Positions 7,849 to 17,555 of a stretch of DNA of 64,000 bases are shown one piece after another. Source of the DNA: Halobacillus sp. Nhm2S1 (GTDB lineage: Bacteria; Bacillota; Bacilli; Bacillales; Halobacillaceae); assembly GCF_019599545.1 (NCBI RefSeq), contig NZ_JAIEZV010000004.1, forward strand, positions 372,001-436,000. Reading direction: 5' to 3'. The first letter of the stretch is position 1. Every line of letters starts with the position of its first letter. A model generated the notes under the pieces. The model had not been told where the DNA came from. It searched no databases and was given only the letters and a program-made list of their open reading frames with translations. Both the position numbers and the translations under genes were made by a program.

Positions 7849-9105
7849 CTATCCTTCAATGACGCCAGCTTTTTTCAAATCGATTACAAGTCTGCCGTCT
7901 TCCATCCGCCATAGTTCATCGTCCAGTTCTTTTCTAAGCGTGCGGAAAATACGGTAATCGCGGAATGGCTTCAAAATTCCTTCTGTTTCTCTCGGTCTCG
8001 TATCGGATATTTGCATTGGGACGAAGGAGAGTTCCGCTCCCCCATTTTGTAAAAAGTCAAGTTGAGCGAGTGTCGAGTCTTTCGTACGCGACCAGCCCTG
8101 GTCAAAGACGAAATTCCCGAGACTGTTCATGACGATTGAAGTCTTATCTTCACTTTGCGGGTCATCAGGGTCTCTCTCGATATGTACACGAGTGATTGGC
8201 TCAAGCACATGAGAGTGGTGGCCGATAATCACATCCGCCCCCATATCGGTCATCAAATACGCAAGCGTTTCCTGTGTATCATTGGAACCGACTTGGTATT
8301 CATCTCCCCAGTGCGTATGGACCATGACGATGTCTGCCTGCTCTTTCGCTTCACGAATACGACTTTGCAAAACGCCTAGACCAGCATTTGTCAAAACCCC
8401 GCCAACGTATTCACTGGCACTGTAACCTTGTACGAATACATCCGTGAACCCTAGAATCGCGACATTTCTTCCGTTCGCATCAAAATAATGAATTTCACCC
8501 GCATCGGTCAATGTTTCCTCTTCCTCAAACATTCCTTCAGCAGGGTCCAGGGCCCGGCCGATTCCCAGCAGATCAAGGTCGAGGTCTTCCATATGTTTAA
8601 GGGTTTCTTCTAATGAAAGGTTTCCATAGTCCATCATATGGTTGTTTGCTAGATTGACAGAGTCAAAACCAGCATCCACCAGCGCCTCTTCGGCTCCTTT
8701 TTCTGCATACAAATGAATATCCTTATTACGCAGTTCAAAATCTTCCATGACGGCCTCAACTTCAGGGTTTTCTGCATCAATAACCGGGTTTTCAAAGTTC
8801 CCTGTGACATAATCAGACTCATCAAAGTATGGAGTTACATAGTCAAACACACGGCCAATCGGTTCTCCACTTCTCACAGCCGCATCACGGACGTGACGCC
8901 CAAGCATCATATCCCCGACCATCGAAATTCTGAACTCCACATCATCCGGACGTGTATCTTCGGGCATCTCAGGCTTATCGATCCATTGATGACCGAGGAA
9001 AGGCACAGCCAATAAAACTGCGAGCACCATAGAATGGAGGGGCGCTTTCTTTTTGTGCTTCTTCGTCCATACTTTCATCTTATATTTAAGATCTTTTTCT
9101 TCCAT
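7849..9105 (-). CDS. pgsA: Poly-gamma-glutamate synthesis protein PgsA/CapA
   Basis: A 418-residue CapA-family protein, the membrane-anchored extracytoplasmic part of the poly-gamma-glutamate synthase or export complex. One transmembrane helix lies near residues 22-38 (LHSMVLAVLLAVPFLG). The remainder is a calcineurin-like metallophosphatase fold with SMVGDMMLGRHV, GNFENPV, NLANNHMMDYG and HTHWGDEYQ, which are the metal-site motifs. The gene starts at ATG with AGAGGAG upstream, 13 bp after pgsC, and the ribosome site of the GGT gene is embedded in its last codons. The operon order B-C-A matches B. subtilis pgs and B. anthracis cap. Confidence 0.92.
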   Translation of the reverse strand: MEEKDLKYKMKVWTKKHKKKAPLHSMVLAVLLAVPFLGHQWIDKPEMPEDTRPDDVEFRISMVGDMMLGRHVRDAAVRSGEPIGRVFDYVTPYFDESDYVTGNFENPVIDAENPEVEAVMEDFELRNKDIHLYAEKGAEEALVDAGFDSVNLANNHMMDYGNLSLEETLKHMEDLDLDLLGIGRALDPAEGMFEEEETLTDAGEIHYFDANGRNVAILGFTDVFVQGYSASEYVGGVLTNAGLGVLQSRIREAKEQADIVMVHTHWGDEYQVGSNDTQETLAYLMTDMGADVIIGHHSHVLEPITRVHIERDPDDPQSEDKTSIVMNSLGNFVFDQGWSRTKDSTLAQLDFLQNGGAELSFVPMQISDTRPRETEGILKPFRDYRIFRTLRKELDDELWRMEDGRLVIDLKKAGVIEG

Positions 9106-9118
9106 TGAAAAATCTCCT

Positions 9119-9568
9119 CTAAATCAAATGGTACGCGGTAATCAATACAAATGTTGCGAAGGCAATCAGGAAAGTGGCACTGAACGTAGGCAGCACTCCC
9201 TGCTTTTGTATCGAATTTGCGATCAATCCAGGGACAATGACTCCGATCCCCCTTAATTCCATGACAGGAAATGGGGTGAGGGGATATAAATAATCCATCG
9301 ACATCTTCATCAAAACCCCGACGGTCAACATCGCAGCAAATTTACGACGACCGTAAAGAACCGTAAACCTTGATAGAACTTGAGAAACGAGTAAGTATGT
9401 AACCAAGCTGATCAACCCAACAGCTAACACGTACATCACTTGATCGAATATCAAAGCTATGTAGCCCGGGACAACCAATCCCGCGGGCACGATCCCAGTT
9501 TTCTCTGCATACAACAAACTTAATATTACACCAATGACAATCGCGATATATAAATCAGTACCGAACAC
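9119..9568 (-). CDS. pgsC: Poly-gamma-glutamate synthesis protein PgsC/CapC
   Basis: A 149-residue integral membrane protein, the usual size for PgsC/CapC, with about four or five hydrophobic helices. The opening MFGTDLYIAIVIGVILSLLY and the internal GLVVPGYIALIF are characteristic of the family. PgsC joins PgsB to form the catalytic part of the synthase. The start is GTG at 9568 with GGAG 5 nt upstream, 20 bp after the stop of pgsB and 13 bp before pgsA, so all three are one transcript. Confidence 0.92.
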   Translation of the reverse strand: MFGTDLYIAIVIGVILSLLYAEKTGIVPAGLVVPGYIALIFDQVMYVLAVGLISLVTYLLVSQVLSRFTVLYGRRKFAAMLTVGVLMKMSMDYLYPLTPFPVMELRGIGVIVPGLIANSIQKQGVLPTFSATFLIAFATFVLITAYHLI

Positions 9569-9588
9569 GTGGACTCCAACTCCCTACA

Positions 9589-10857
9589 TTATTTGTTCGT
9601 CTGTAAAACTTTACGAGAAAAAGATCGGCTCTCTTCCGACTCTTCGATGACATCCCAGCCCGTTTCTTCTCGAGGAGATGGACGGAATTCAAGCTCTTCG
9701 ACAGCCGCCGCCACTTTCTCACCAGCTCCGACGATGTTTCCGATTCCGTAAATGACACTATCATCCGGAAGCTCTTTTAAATGATCGACAACAACTTCCG
9801 TCGATGCTTTTTCTAAGTTTATGAGATTAAGAGGCCTGATTTTTCCTTCTTCATAGGCTTTGGTAATCGGCCAGACACTTTCTCCCATGACAATCAACCG
9901 CTCCATTTCAATATGGGGCAGGACATTTTCTGCGAAATCGATCGTCCGCTCCACTCTGTCACTCCGACAGCTCATGACGACCGTACGCTCTTGATCAGGA
10001 TAATCCAACTGTTGAATTCTTTCCCAAATATTCAACGTTGATGTCGTATCATTGGCCGCGAAGCCGTTGAAGAAGTATTTAGGCGCTTCCTCTTTACCGA
10101 AACGGTGCACACGCATGGCTCCCGGGTCGACGGGTGCCTGAAGCATTCCTTCAAGCGCGATTTCCCGATCGATATCCAATATTTCAGCAACAGCCATTGC
10201 AAGGGCTGCGTTTTGAGGGAAAATCATGAACGGGAACTTTTGTAAGTACGATTCATCGATCCAGCTTTCATCAGCAACGACGACCTTCGAATTCTTCCGG
10301 CGCGCGACTTTTTCAAAATACTTCTGATATGGTGTTTCCGGTATGATGACATAGCCGTTTTCCGGAATGGTCGAACTGAAAGCTTCCGCAATATCATCAA
10401 GAGTCGGGCCCATGACATCCATATGGTCTTCAATGACATTGGCGATGATGGTAATATTCGCTTTCACCAGCCGCTCCTGAAAGACCTTCTGATATTCAGG
10501 GTTTACAGCCATACATTCACTGACAAAAGCATCTGCCCGTCGTTTCACCACTTGTTCCGTAATCCTCATTTGTTCATTAATATTCGGGCCCTGCAGACCA
10601 CGGACGATCGGCTCTTCCTCATCCTGATCCCAATAAAACATCCGTGCCGACGTCCCAGTCGTTTTTCCAACCACTTTCCGCCCGTCTTGTTTCAAAATTC
10701 CCATAACAAGACGAGTGACCGTCGACTTCCCCCGAATTCCGTTTACGAGAATCCGAGTAGGAATTTTTTTCAGCCGGCGATCAAGCTTATATTTCTCCCA
10801 AAGACCTACAACGAGCACAAAAACAAAAAAGATCATCAGGTACGCTAACTCATCCAC
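9589..10857 (-). CDS. pgsB: Poly-gamma-glutamate synthase ligase subunit PgsB/CapB
   Basis: A 422-residue Mur-ligase-related amide ligase that activates glutamate chains with ATP and extends poly-gamma-glutamate. An N-terminal membrane helix (residues about 6-20) is followed by the ATP loop GIRGKST at residues 40-46 and by NVIEDHMDVMGPT, a family motif. B. subtilis PgsB is about 393 residues; the extra length here is an acidic and serine-rich C-terminal tail (from about residue 392). Translation starts at GTG 10857 with AAGGATG upstream. It is the first gene of the operon and is divergent from the cyanophycinase-like gene. No DegU or ComA site could be identified in the upstream region. Confidence 0.93.
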   Translation of the reverse strand: MDELAYLMIFFVFVLVVGLWEKYKLDRRLKKIPTRILVNGIRGKSTVTRLVMGILKQDGRKVVGKTTGTSARMFYWDQDEEEPIVRGLQGPNINEQMRITEQVVKRRADAFVSECMAVNPEYQKVFQERLVKANITIIANVIEDHMDVMGPTLDDIAEAFSSTIPENGYVIIPETPYQKYFEKVARRKNSKVVVADESWIDESYLQKFPFMIFPQNAALAMAVAEILDIDREIALEGMLQAPVDPGAMRVHRFGKEEAPKYFFNGFAANDTTSTLNIWERIQQLDYPDQERTVVMSCRSDRVERTIDFAENVLPHIEMERLIVMGESVWPITKAYEEGKIRPLNLINLEKASTEVVVDHLKELPDDSVIYGIGNIVGAGEKVAAAVEELEFRPSPREETGWDVIEESEESRSFSRKVLQTNK

Positions 10858-11202
10858 TAACTTTCACATCCTTATCTAGTTCCAAAGATACCAGGAACTC
10901 GCTCTCTCTAAAACTAACAGATTATTACAACATACGCCACCGCTCGGCATAAGTCCTAGTACTCTACCATACCCTAATCACACGTTTTTAATTGGAATTT
11001 TCAAAATACTTTTTTGGTGATCCTCACTATTCGAAAAACGATGTCCCTGCCCATTTATTTAAGCATAATGGGTGTCTTTTTACATTTCCAATAACAACCA
11101 GTAATAACCAATAAACCACATTCCCCTTATTCATAGTGCCTCCTCTGTTTGGCATGAAAATTGCTTGTTAAGTATTGAAACGAAAATTTGAAAGGAGCAT
11201 GT
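10858..11202. other. Divergent intergenic region pgsB / cyanophycinase-like gene
   Basis: About 345 bases carrying both upstream regions. It is AT-rich toward the right end. I could not find a convincing -35/-10 pair for either gene, nor a riboswitch or terminator. Confidence 0.4.
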
Positions 11203-13725
11203 ATGATGTACAATCGAAAATGGCTGCTTATAGTATTCGTCACCGCTTTAACTTTTTCGTCCTTCGTTCCTGGCGTCTCAGCGATGAAAAGCGAAAAAAG
11301 CCCGATTAAAGGAAACCTGGTCATTGTTGGCGGAGCCCTTGGCTCAAGCAACAGTGACGTCTACAAGGAATTCATCCATCTCGCCGGGGGAGAAGATGAT
11401 GCGCGCATTGGCATCATACCTGCCGCTTCCGGTTCCCTGAAGTCTTCCATACAATTCAAAGAAGATATGATTACCTACGGGGTGAATCCTTCTAGTGTAG
11501 AAATTTTAGAATTATCAAACCGTGACTTCAAGGATACGGAGGCAAACGAACGGAAATGGAAAAGCAACGCACAAAAAAATAAAGTTGCCGATCAAATCAA
11601 GCAACTAACAGGCATTTGGTTTGTTGGGGGAGATCAATTGAAAATTACAGACACTCTTCTCAAGGCAAATGGAAAGAACACGAAAGCCCTTGATGCTATA
11701 TGGGACATTTACCAAGACGGAGCCGTTCTTGGTGGGACAAGCGCAGGTGCTGCCATTATGAGTGACGTCATGATCACAGGGGGAGACAGTCTTGGCGGAT
11801 TCAATCAATCATTCATTTACGAAGATATCTCAAACCCTGATGAAGAATCTGTGCCTGTTTTCATAGAACAAGGTCTCGGTTTCTTTCAATGGGGGATTGT
11901 GGACCAACATTTTAATGAACGATCAAGGCTTGGCAGATTAACAGCCACTGCACTGAAGTATGAAGACCAGGGGAACTATGCTTATGGAATTGACGAAGAC
12001 ACGGCAATGGTTGTATCCAATGAAAAACAAACCATTGAAGTGATTGGCAGAAGTACTGTCACAGTCCTTGATGTGTCCCATGCTGCTGTTGACGGAGAGT
12101 CCATAAAAGAATTGGACCTAAGCTATTTGGCAGCTGGTGATCAAGTGAACGTACAAGATAAAAGCTTTCACATAGATGAAGCACGCAATCTCGAAACAAC
12201 AGGTTATGAGTATTTCAACTTTGAACCTCTACCTGCTACGGGTGTGCTGACTTCCTATGGTACATTACCCAATTACCTTTCCTACTCTCTTGTAGATAAC
12301 GAGGCAGCCGGTGAAGTGGAAAGTTATCTCTATGACAGTACAGGAGAAGGATATGAACTTACCTTTAATCAGACGGCAGATACGAAAGGGTATTGGGGAT
12401 ACAAAGATGGTCAAAAAGATTCTTATTCCATTGCCCACGTCACAATGAATGTAACCCCTATCAACGTACAGTTCAATGAAAACGGGGAACTATTCGAAGA
12501 ATACGAGCCCTCACAGTTCACGATGCCGGACTATTCCTTCAATCCTGATACCAAAGGAATGCTCATCATGGCGGGTGGTGCTTTGGGAAGCTCAAACGCA
12601 GAAGTTTACCAAGCGTTTATTGAAAGAGCTGGAGAAAGTGGGAAATATGGAATCATCCCTGCTGCAAGTTCAAGTCTTAAGAGTTCCCACCAATTCCGGC
12701 AAGATTTAATTTCTTATGGAGTCGGTTCAGAAAAGATAGAAATCATCCCTCTATCCAATCATGATTTTAAAAACACAAAAGAAGATGAAAGCCTTTGGTT
12801 GGAGAATAAGAATGATGATCGTTTGGCAGAAGATGTGAAAAGCTATGACGCCATATGGTTCGTCGGTGGAGATCAGACGGATATTACCGATGCCTTATTG
12901 AATGAGGATGGATCACAATCTAAAGTACTGGAAAGTTTGTGGGAAATTTACGAAAAAGGCGCTGTATTAGGAGGGACTAGTGCAGGGGCAGCCATTATGA
13001 GCGACGTGATGATCGCCGGTGGAGGAAGCTTTGATACATTAAGCAAAGGATTCACAAAAACCTATGACAGCATGTCTCAGCAAGAAGGCGGACCCACTTA
13101 CCTTGAGAAAGGTCTTGGCTTCTTCCCGTATGGGATCATCGATCAACATTTTGATAATAAAGCCCGAATAGGCCGCTTGATTGGGACAGATGCTGCTCTC
13201 GGAGAAACGAATGAATATTCTTATGGAATTGATGAGGATACAGCTTTAATTTTGGATAACAAAGAAAAATCCCTAAAAGTGGTTGGTCGCGCCGGCGTTT
13301 CGGTCATTGATGTGAACACTCAAGAAGAAAGTGCTGTATGGGAAGGTGACGAAAATATTCGTCTATCCTGGCTTACTTCTGGTGATCAATTGAATCTTGA
13401 TACGGAAAAATTCTCTATTAGTGATCATAAGGTATCGACAACAGACTATGAGTATTTCGATTATGAGGCTGCTCCACACTCAGGTGTGTTGACTCCTCAT
13501 GCAGAATTAAACAAATATTTATCTTATGCTCTATTGGATAACGTTCGTGAAACACAGGTGAAAAGCTATAGTTTTAATAAAGGGAAAGGTTTCGAACTGA
13601 CCTTTAGAGAAGGAGAAGGCACAGAAGGATTCTGGGGATACAAGGATGGTAACAAGGATGACTACTCTTTCTTGAATGTCTACTTGGATATTCAACCCGT
13701 AGAAGTGAGCATCCAAAACCGTTAA
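11203..13725 (+). CDS. Secreted tandem cyanophycinase-like peptidase (two S51 domains)
   Basis: An 840-residue exported protein containing the same unit twice. After a signal peptide (cleavage likely near PGVSA), each unit has a peptidase S51/cyanophycinase domain (about 30-310 and 445-715) followed by an accessory domain of about 110 residues ending in a WGYKDG motif. Both copies keep the nucleophile motif GGTSAGAAIMSDVMI (Ser near residues 182 and 592), the WFVGGDQ strand, the QHF..(K/R)(A/S)R(I/L)GRL segment and YGIDEDTA. Cyanophycinases hydrolyse beta-linked aspartyl-arginine polymers. A start at ATG 11203 or 11206 follows AAAGGAG; the frame itself opens at a TTG at 11188. Its divergent placement beside pgsBCA suggests an extracellular polymer-degrading role, but the substrate is inference. 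Confidence 0.8.
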   Translation: MMYNRKWLLIVFVTALTFSSFVPGVSAMKSEKSPIKGNLVIVGGALGSSNSDVYKEFIHLAGGEDDARIGIIPAASGSLKSSIQFKEDMITYGVNPSSVEILELSNRDFKDTEANERKWKSNAQKNKVADQIKQLTGIWFVGGDQLKITDTLLKANGKNTKALDAIWDIYQDGAVLGGTSAGAAIMSDVMITGGDSLGGFNQSFIYEDISNPDEESVPVFIEQGLGFFQWGIVDQHFNERSRLGRLTATALKYEDQGNYAYGIDEDTAMVVSNEKQTIEVIGRSTVTVLDVSHAAVDGESIKELDLSYLAAGDQVNVQDKSFHIDEARNLETTGYEYFNFEPLPATGVLTSYGTLPNYLSYSLVDNEAAGEVESYLYDSTGEGYELTFNQTADTKGYWGYKDGQKDSYSIAHVTMNVTPINVQFNENGELFEEYEPSQFTMPDYSFNPDTKGMLIMAGGALGSSNAEVYQAFIERAGESGKYGIIPAASSSLKSSHQFRQDLISYGVGSEKIEIIPLSNHDFKNTKEDESLWLENKNDDRLAEDVKSYDAIWFVGGDQTDITDALLNEDGSQSKVLESLWEIYEKGAVLGGTSAGAAIMSDVMIAGGGSFDTLSKGFTKTYDSMSQQEGGPTYLEKGLGFFPYGIIDQHFDNKARIGRLIGTDAALGETNEYSYGIDEDTALILDNKEKSLKVVGRAGVSVIDVNTQEESAVWEGDENIRLSWLTSGDQLNLDTEKFSISDHKVSTTDYEYFDYEAAPHSGVLTPHAELNKYLSYALLDNVRETQVKSYSFNKGKGFELTFREGEGTEGFWGYKDGNKDDYSFLNVYLDIQPVEVSIQNR

Positions 13726-13755
13726 GAACAGATACAAAAGAGATAGACAAATGAC

Positions 13756-13787
13756 AAAAGGTTCTTCCGTTTACGGAAGAACCTTTT
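13756..13787. terminator. Bidirectional terminator
   Basis: Perfect 15-bp arms AAAAGGTTCTTCCGT (13756-13770) and ACGGAAGAACCTTTT (13773-13787) with a 2-nt loop. It separates the convergent cyanophycinase-like and PBP genes. Confidence 0.88.
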
Positions 13788-13790
13788 GTA

Positions 13791-15785
13791 TTACTGTAAC
13801 TCCTCAAATACTTTTTTCACTTTCGGCACAACATAGTGACTTCCACCTTCAGCATCTTCAATCATCATCGACACCATAAGATCCTGACTTTCCGGATCCC
13901 AAGCGATGAACCATCCATTTTCCTGTCCTTCCTCATCCTTGGACTGCTTCAATTCTGCCGTCCCCGTTTTACCAGCGAGACTCAACCCTTCTACAACAGG
14001 CTCATGAGCTGTCCCTGCCGGATCATCCACAACAGCTTTCAAATCCTCTCGTACGATCGAAGCCGTATCTTCACTCATCACGTTTTCATGCCATACTTGC
14101 CCCTCTTGTTCTGAAGAGAGCAACCTTGGTTTCATGACGTCTCCACCTGTCGCGAAAGGGGTATAAGTGAGCGCTAAGTGAAGACTGCTCATTTGGATTT
14201 CGCCCTGGCCGAAGCCAGTGTCACCGAGTAAAGCATCCCGTTTGAAGGCTTCTCCATTTAACAATTGAGAAGCTTCGATGGGGAAAGTCAACGGAAGATC
14301 CTCCCCAAACCCAAACTCACGAGCCTTTTCAAGGAAGGTTTCCCCGCCAATTCCCAGGATTTTGCGTGCGAAATAGATATTATCGGAACGGACAAGCGCG
14401 TCTCTTAGATTCACACTTTCGTCTTCGGCTGCCCCTGGTACTCTTGTCACTTTGTATCCGTTCTGTTCAAACGTGGTCCCTTTAATTGAGAGTTCTTCTT
14501 CTGGTGTAATGACTCCTTGTTCGAGACCGATGGCTGCGGTGATCGGCTTGAATGTCGATCCAGGGGAATAGGTGCGGTTGAATTTGTTCAAGGTCGACTT
14601 TTCGTCGCGCCCGAGGACAATCGCATTTGGATCATAAGCAGGGGCACTGACAAGAGCAAGGATATCGCCTGTCGTTGGATTTACAGCAGAAGCTGCCCCT
14701 GATTCTCCTGACAATTGTTTATGAAGAGTTCTTTGAACATCTGATGATATCGTCAGGTCGAAATCCTTTCCGTCCTTCGCCGCTGTTTCAGCTAAGACTT
14801 CTTTCGTTTCTCCAGCCTCAGTCTGTATGACGACTTTTCCGCCTTCTTCACCTCTCAATTGATCTTCAAGAACACTTTCAAGTCCTGTCTTCCCAAGTTG
14901 ATCGGCAGCTGTGTAGCCTTCATCCTTCAATTCTTCAAGTTCTTCTGCTTGTATCGGACCTATATACCCAATTAAGTGAGCAGCAGCTTCTCCTAAAGGA
15001 TAGCTTCTTGCATCTGGATTAGGCTGAAGTTTCACACCTCTTGGTAATTCATCATCTTCTAGAGCCTCTTTAGTCTTTTGATCATTTTCAGCTACAGACC
15101 CCACAGGTACAAACGTATCTGCCGTGACCCAGGATTGATTCAACTGCTGGTCAATGTCCTCTACGGTTGTATCCAAAATCTCAGCAACCGTTTGTTTCAG
15201 TGTTTCTTTTTCCTCTTCCGTGTGCTCTTCCATCCTGCCCGGTACGAGACCGACCTCAAGGACGCCTCCATTGACAGCCAGCGGTCCCCCATCCACATCA
15301 AAAATTTCACCACGCTTAGGATCCAAGGTCCATGCTCTTACCTCATCTCCTTCTTCCATTTGAGGAAAAATCATCGAAGAGTTCCACTGCACCGTCCATC
15401 GGTCACTCTCCTCCCCTTCTTCATAGACGAGGGTGGCCGTGTGAGAAAACTCAATCGAGCCTCCTAACGAATCCAGCGCTCCTTCAAATTCAAAGGAAGG
15501 CGTATCTTCCGTTTCATACTCTTGTTCTTCCTCTGGAAGTTCGTATGTAAATGAGAGGTTTGCCATGTCTATTCCTTCATAAATCGTTGTGTACCGATCG
15601 ACAAAATCCTCTTTGCTTAAGAGTTGCTGGGAATTCTCACTGAGCGCCTCATACATTTGTCCATATTCCCCATTCTCCCAGTGATCCATATAGGATTGAA
15701 AAGCATCGCCAGGCTTCGGCTGTTCCGAGCAGGCCACTAGTAAAATCAAACCGATTCCTACAAACATGAACCGCCACCACTTCAT
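13791..15785 (-). CDS. pbpC: Class B penicillin-binding protein with MecA-like N-terminus (PBP3)
   Basis: A 664-residue lipoprotein transpeptidase resembling B. subtilis PbpC/PBP3 (668 residues) and staphylococcal MecA. The lipobox LLVAC ends near residue 19. Residues about 25-145 form the NTF2-like MecA N-terminal domain, then come the PBP dimerisation domain and the transpeptidase domain with all three active-site motifs: STFK (near 409), SDN (near 467) and KTGT (near 604). It cross-links peptidoglycan on the outer membrane face and, by family precedent, has low beta-lactam affinity, although that is not provable here. GGGGAGAGG lies before the ATG. It is monocistronic, ending at the terminator shared with the previous gene. 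Confidence 0.88.
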   Translation of the reverse strand: MKWWRFMFVGIGLILLVACSEQPKPGDAFQSYMDHWENGEYGQMYEALSENSQQLLSKEDFVDRYTTIYEGIDMANLSFTYELPEEEQEYETEDTPSFEFEGALDSLGGSIEFSHTATLVYEEGEESDRWTVQWNSSMIFPQMEEGDEVRAWTLDPKRGEIFDVDGGPLAVNGGVLEVGLVPGRMEEHTEEEKETLKQTVAEILDTTVEDIDQQLNQSWVTADTFVPVGSVAENDQKTKEALEDDELPRGVKLQPNPDARSYPLGEAAAHLIGYIGPIQAEELEELKDEGYTAADQLGKTGLESVLEDQLRGEEGGKVVIQTEAGETKEVLAETAAKDGKDFDLTISSDVQRTLHKQLSGESGAASAVNPTTGDILALVSAPAYDPNAIVLGRDEKSTLNKFNRTYSPGSTFKPITAAIGLEQGVITPEEELSIKGTTFEQNGYKVTRVPGAAEDESVNLRDALVRSDNIYFARKILGIGGETFLEKAREFGFGEDLPLTFPIEASQLLNGEAFKRDALLGDTGFGQGEIQMSSLHLALTYTPFATGGDVMKPRLLSSEQEGQVWHENVMSEDTASIVREDLKAVVDDPAGTAHEPVVEGLSLAGKTGTAELKQSKDEEGQENGWFIAWDPESQDLMVSMMIEDAEGGSHYVVPKVKKVFEELQ

Positions 15786-15877
15786 ATTTACCTCTCCCCT
15801 TTACATATATAGACAAAAATACCTTATTTTCATCATAGTACATTCATGACTAAATGAACAGAAAGCCACCCTCACAC

Positions 15878-15913
15878 AAAAAAACCTCTTCATAGAATTA
15901 TGAAGAGGTTTTT
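15878..15913 (-). terminator. Terminator after the BCCT gene
   Basis: AAAACCTCTTCATA (15881-15894) and TATGAAGAGGTTTT (15899-15912) pair perfectly around a 4-nt loop, with T-runs in both directions. Confidence 0.85.
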
Positions 15914-15917
15914 GGGT

Positions 15918-17447
15918 TTATCTTATATTGTTGCTCCAGGCGCGATCTTCATCGATCATCCGCTTTGCAGCGTAAATGAGGATGAATTGTATGATAATGA
16001 CAGGTAGACCCATCAATCCTGAAATGACTTCCAGGGGTGCCAATCCACCAATCCTCATCAGAACAAGAGCGAATCCAGTGATGATCGCAGCGATGATGAT
16101 CCTTAGTAGTTTCGGAGGTTCAAATTTACTCATATCTCTCGTACTTGTGTAGGCGGCTACGGTGTAGGTGGTCGAATCTAATGTTGTCGTCAAGAAAATG
16201 AGCGCCACAACCATAAAAATGACGATGGCCACTTCACCGAAAGGAAGTGTAGAAAGAATATCCGGAATTGCAGCCATGCGATCATTTTCTTTCACTAAAT
16301 TCAATACGGAAAGATCTCCAGAGAGATAGCGATGGACACCGAGTCCACCGAGCACTCCTGTGGCTATCCAGGAGATCAGTGTTGGCGCAAGCAAGTATGT
16401 CAAAATCATTTCCTTGATCGTGCGCCCTCTGGATATCTTTGCGGCAAAGACACTGTGCAGCATCGCCCATGTGGCACTGTATGCAAACCAGAATACGGTA
16501 TTACTCTGAATATGTGAAGCTTCTCCCTGGTGAACAGAGTCTGTATTCAGGGACATGTTCAAATAATTGGATAATAAAAACGATACGCTATCCGAGAAAT
16601 AGTTGAGGATGAACACGCCAGGTCCACCAATTAAAATAAACACAGCAAAGAAACCTGCGATATACATGTTCCACGTACTCAACCTCTTGATTCCACGCTC
16701 GATGCCAAGGTAAGCACTCAGCGAGAATAAAAGCACCCATATGATGGTAACCGTAATCGTCAGTGTGAAGTTCACATCAATTCCAAACAAATGGGATAGA
16801 TTCTGCGTGATAATCGGTGCTCCAAGACCCAGCGTTACAGATGCCCCCGCAAGAATACTGATTAAAAACAGGACATCCAGCATCCGGCCCCCGAGGCCAT
16901 CGGTAAACTTATCGCCGAACAACACCCGGCAGGCTTCTGAAATTCTCATCAACGGTCGCTTACGGACATGAAGAATGTACCCCATGGCAGGAGCAATCAT
17001 GACGAAAATGGCGAATACCTGGAACCCCCATAAAAACATACTGTAAGCATTTCCCCACAGCAACGCTTCTGCGGAACCTGCTTCCACCCCGGCAGGTGGA
17101 TCATTAGCGACAGAAGTCCATTGCAGCATCCCCGTCCGCATGATGGTCGAACCTACACCCATCGCAATTAAAATGGATGCATATTCAAATAAAGTAAAGC
17201 GCGGTTTTTCTTTAGGATCACCAAGAACCACCTGTCCATATTTAGAAAAGGATAAATACAACCCGGCTACCACTAAAATGACACCATACCAAAGATAACC
17301 CCAGCTGAAGTTATTCACGATGGAATCAAAAATGGCATTCAGCAGTTCCAGTGACTCTGCCTCATACAAGGCAAATGGAATACTGATGCCAATCATGATG
17401 ATTAATGAAGGTACAAAAATTTTATAGTCGATCAACTTCTTTCTCAT
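15918..17447 (-). CDS. BCCT-family transporter with altered aromatic box
   Basis: A 509-residue betaine/carnitine/choline-type transporter with about 12 membrane helices, the same length as OpuD (512). The helix-8 region reads FWFAYSATWAMLHSVFAAK then ISRGRTIKEM; the ISRGRT segment is the family hallmark. In glycine-betaine carriers this helix usually carries the FYWAWWISW aromatic cage. Here two of the tryptophans are Tyr and Ser, so the substrate may not be glycine betaine. AGGAGG precedes the ATG. It lies between the PBP gene and an uncharacterised membrane protein on the same strand. A role in osmotic adaptation is plausible for a halophile but is inference. Confidence 0.8.
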   Translation of the reverse strand: MRKKLIDYKIFVPSLIIMIGISIPFALYEAESLELLNAIFDSIVNNFSWGYLWYGVILVVAGLYLSFSKYGQVVLGDPKEKPRFTLFEYASILIAMGVGSTIMRTGMLQWTSVANDPPAGVEAGSAEALLWGNAYSMFLWGFQVFAIFVMIAPAMGYILHVRKRPLMRISEACRVLFGDKFTDGLGGRMLDVLFLISILAGASVTLGLGAPIITQNLSHLFGIDVNFTLTITVTIIWVLLFSLSAYLGIERGIKRLSTWNMYIAGFFAVFILIGGPGVFILNYFSDSVSFLLSNYLNMSLNTDSVHQGEASHIQSNTVFWFAYSATWAMLHSVFAAKISRGRTIKEMILTYLLAPTLISWIATGVLGGLGVHRYLSGDLSVLNLVKENDRMAAIPDILSTLPFGEVAIVIFMVVALIFLTTTLDSTTYTVAAYTSTRDMSKFEPPKLLRIIIAAIITGFALVLMRIGGLAPLEVISGLMGLPVIIIQFILIYAAKRMIDEDRAWSNNIR

Positions 17448-17555
17448 CCAATCCTCCTAAGTTATGTAAGATTCTCCTCCCCTTCTACCCGCTGAATCCT
17501 TATACATAACTTAAAAGAAACAATTTTCATATAACGATTAGAGATGTGTCCTTTT

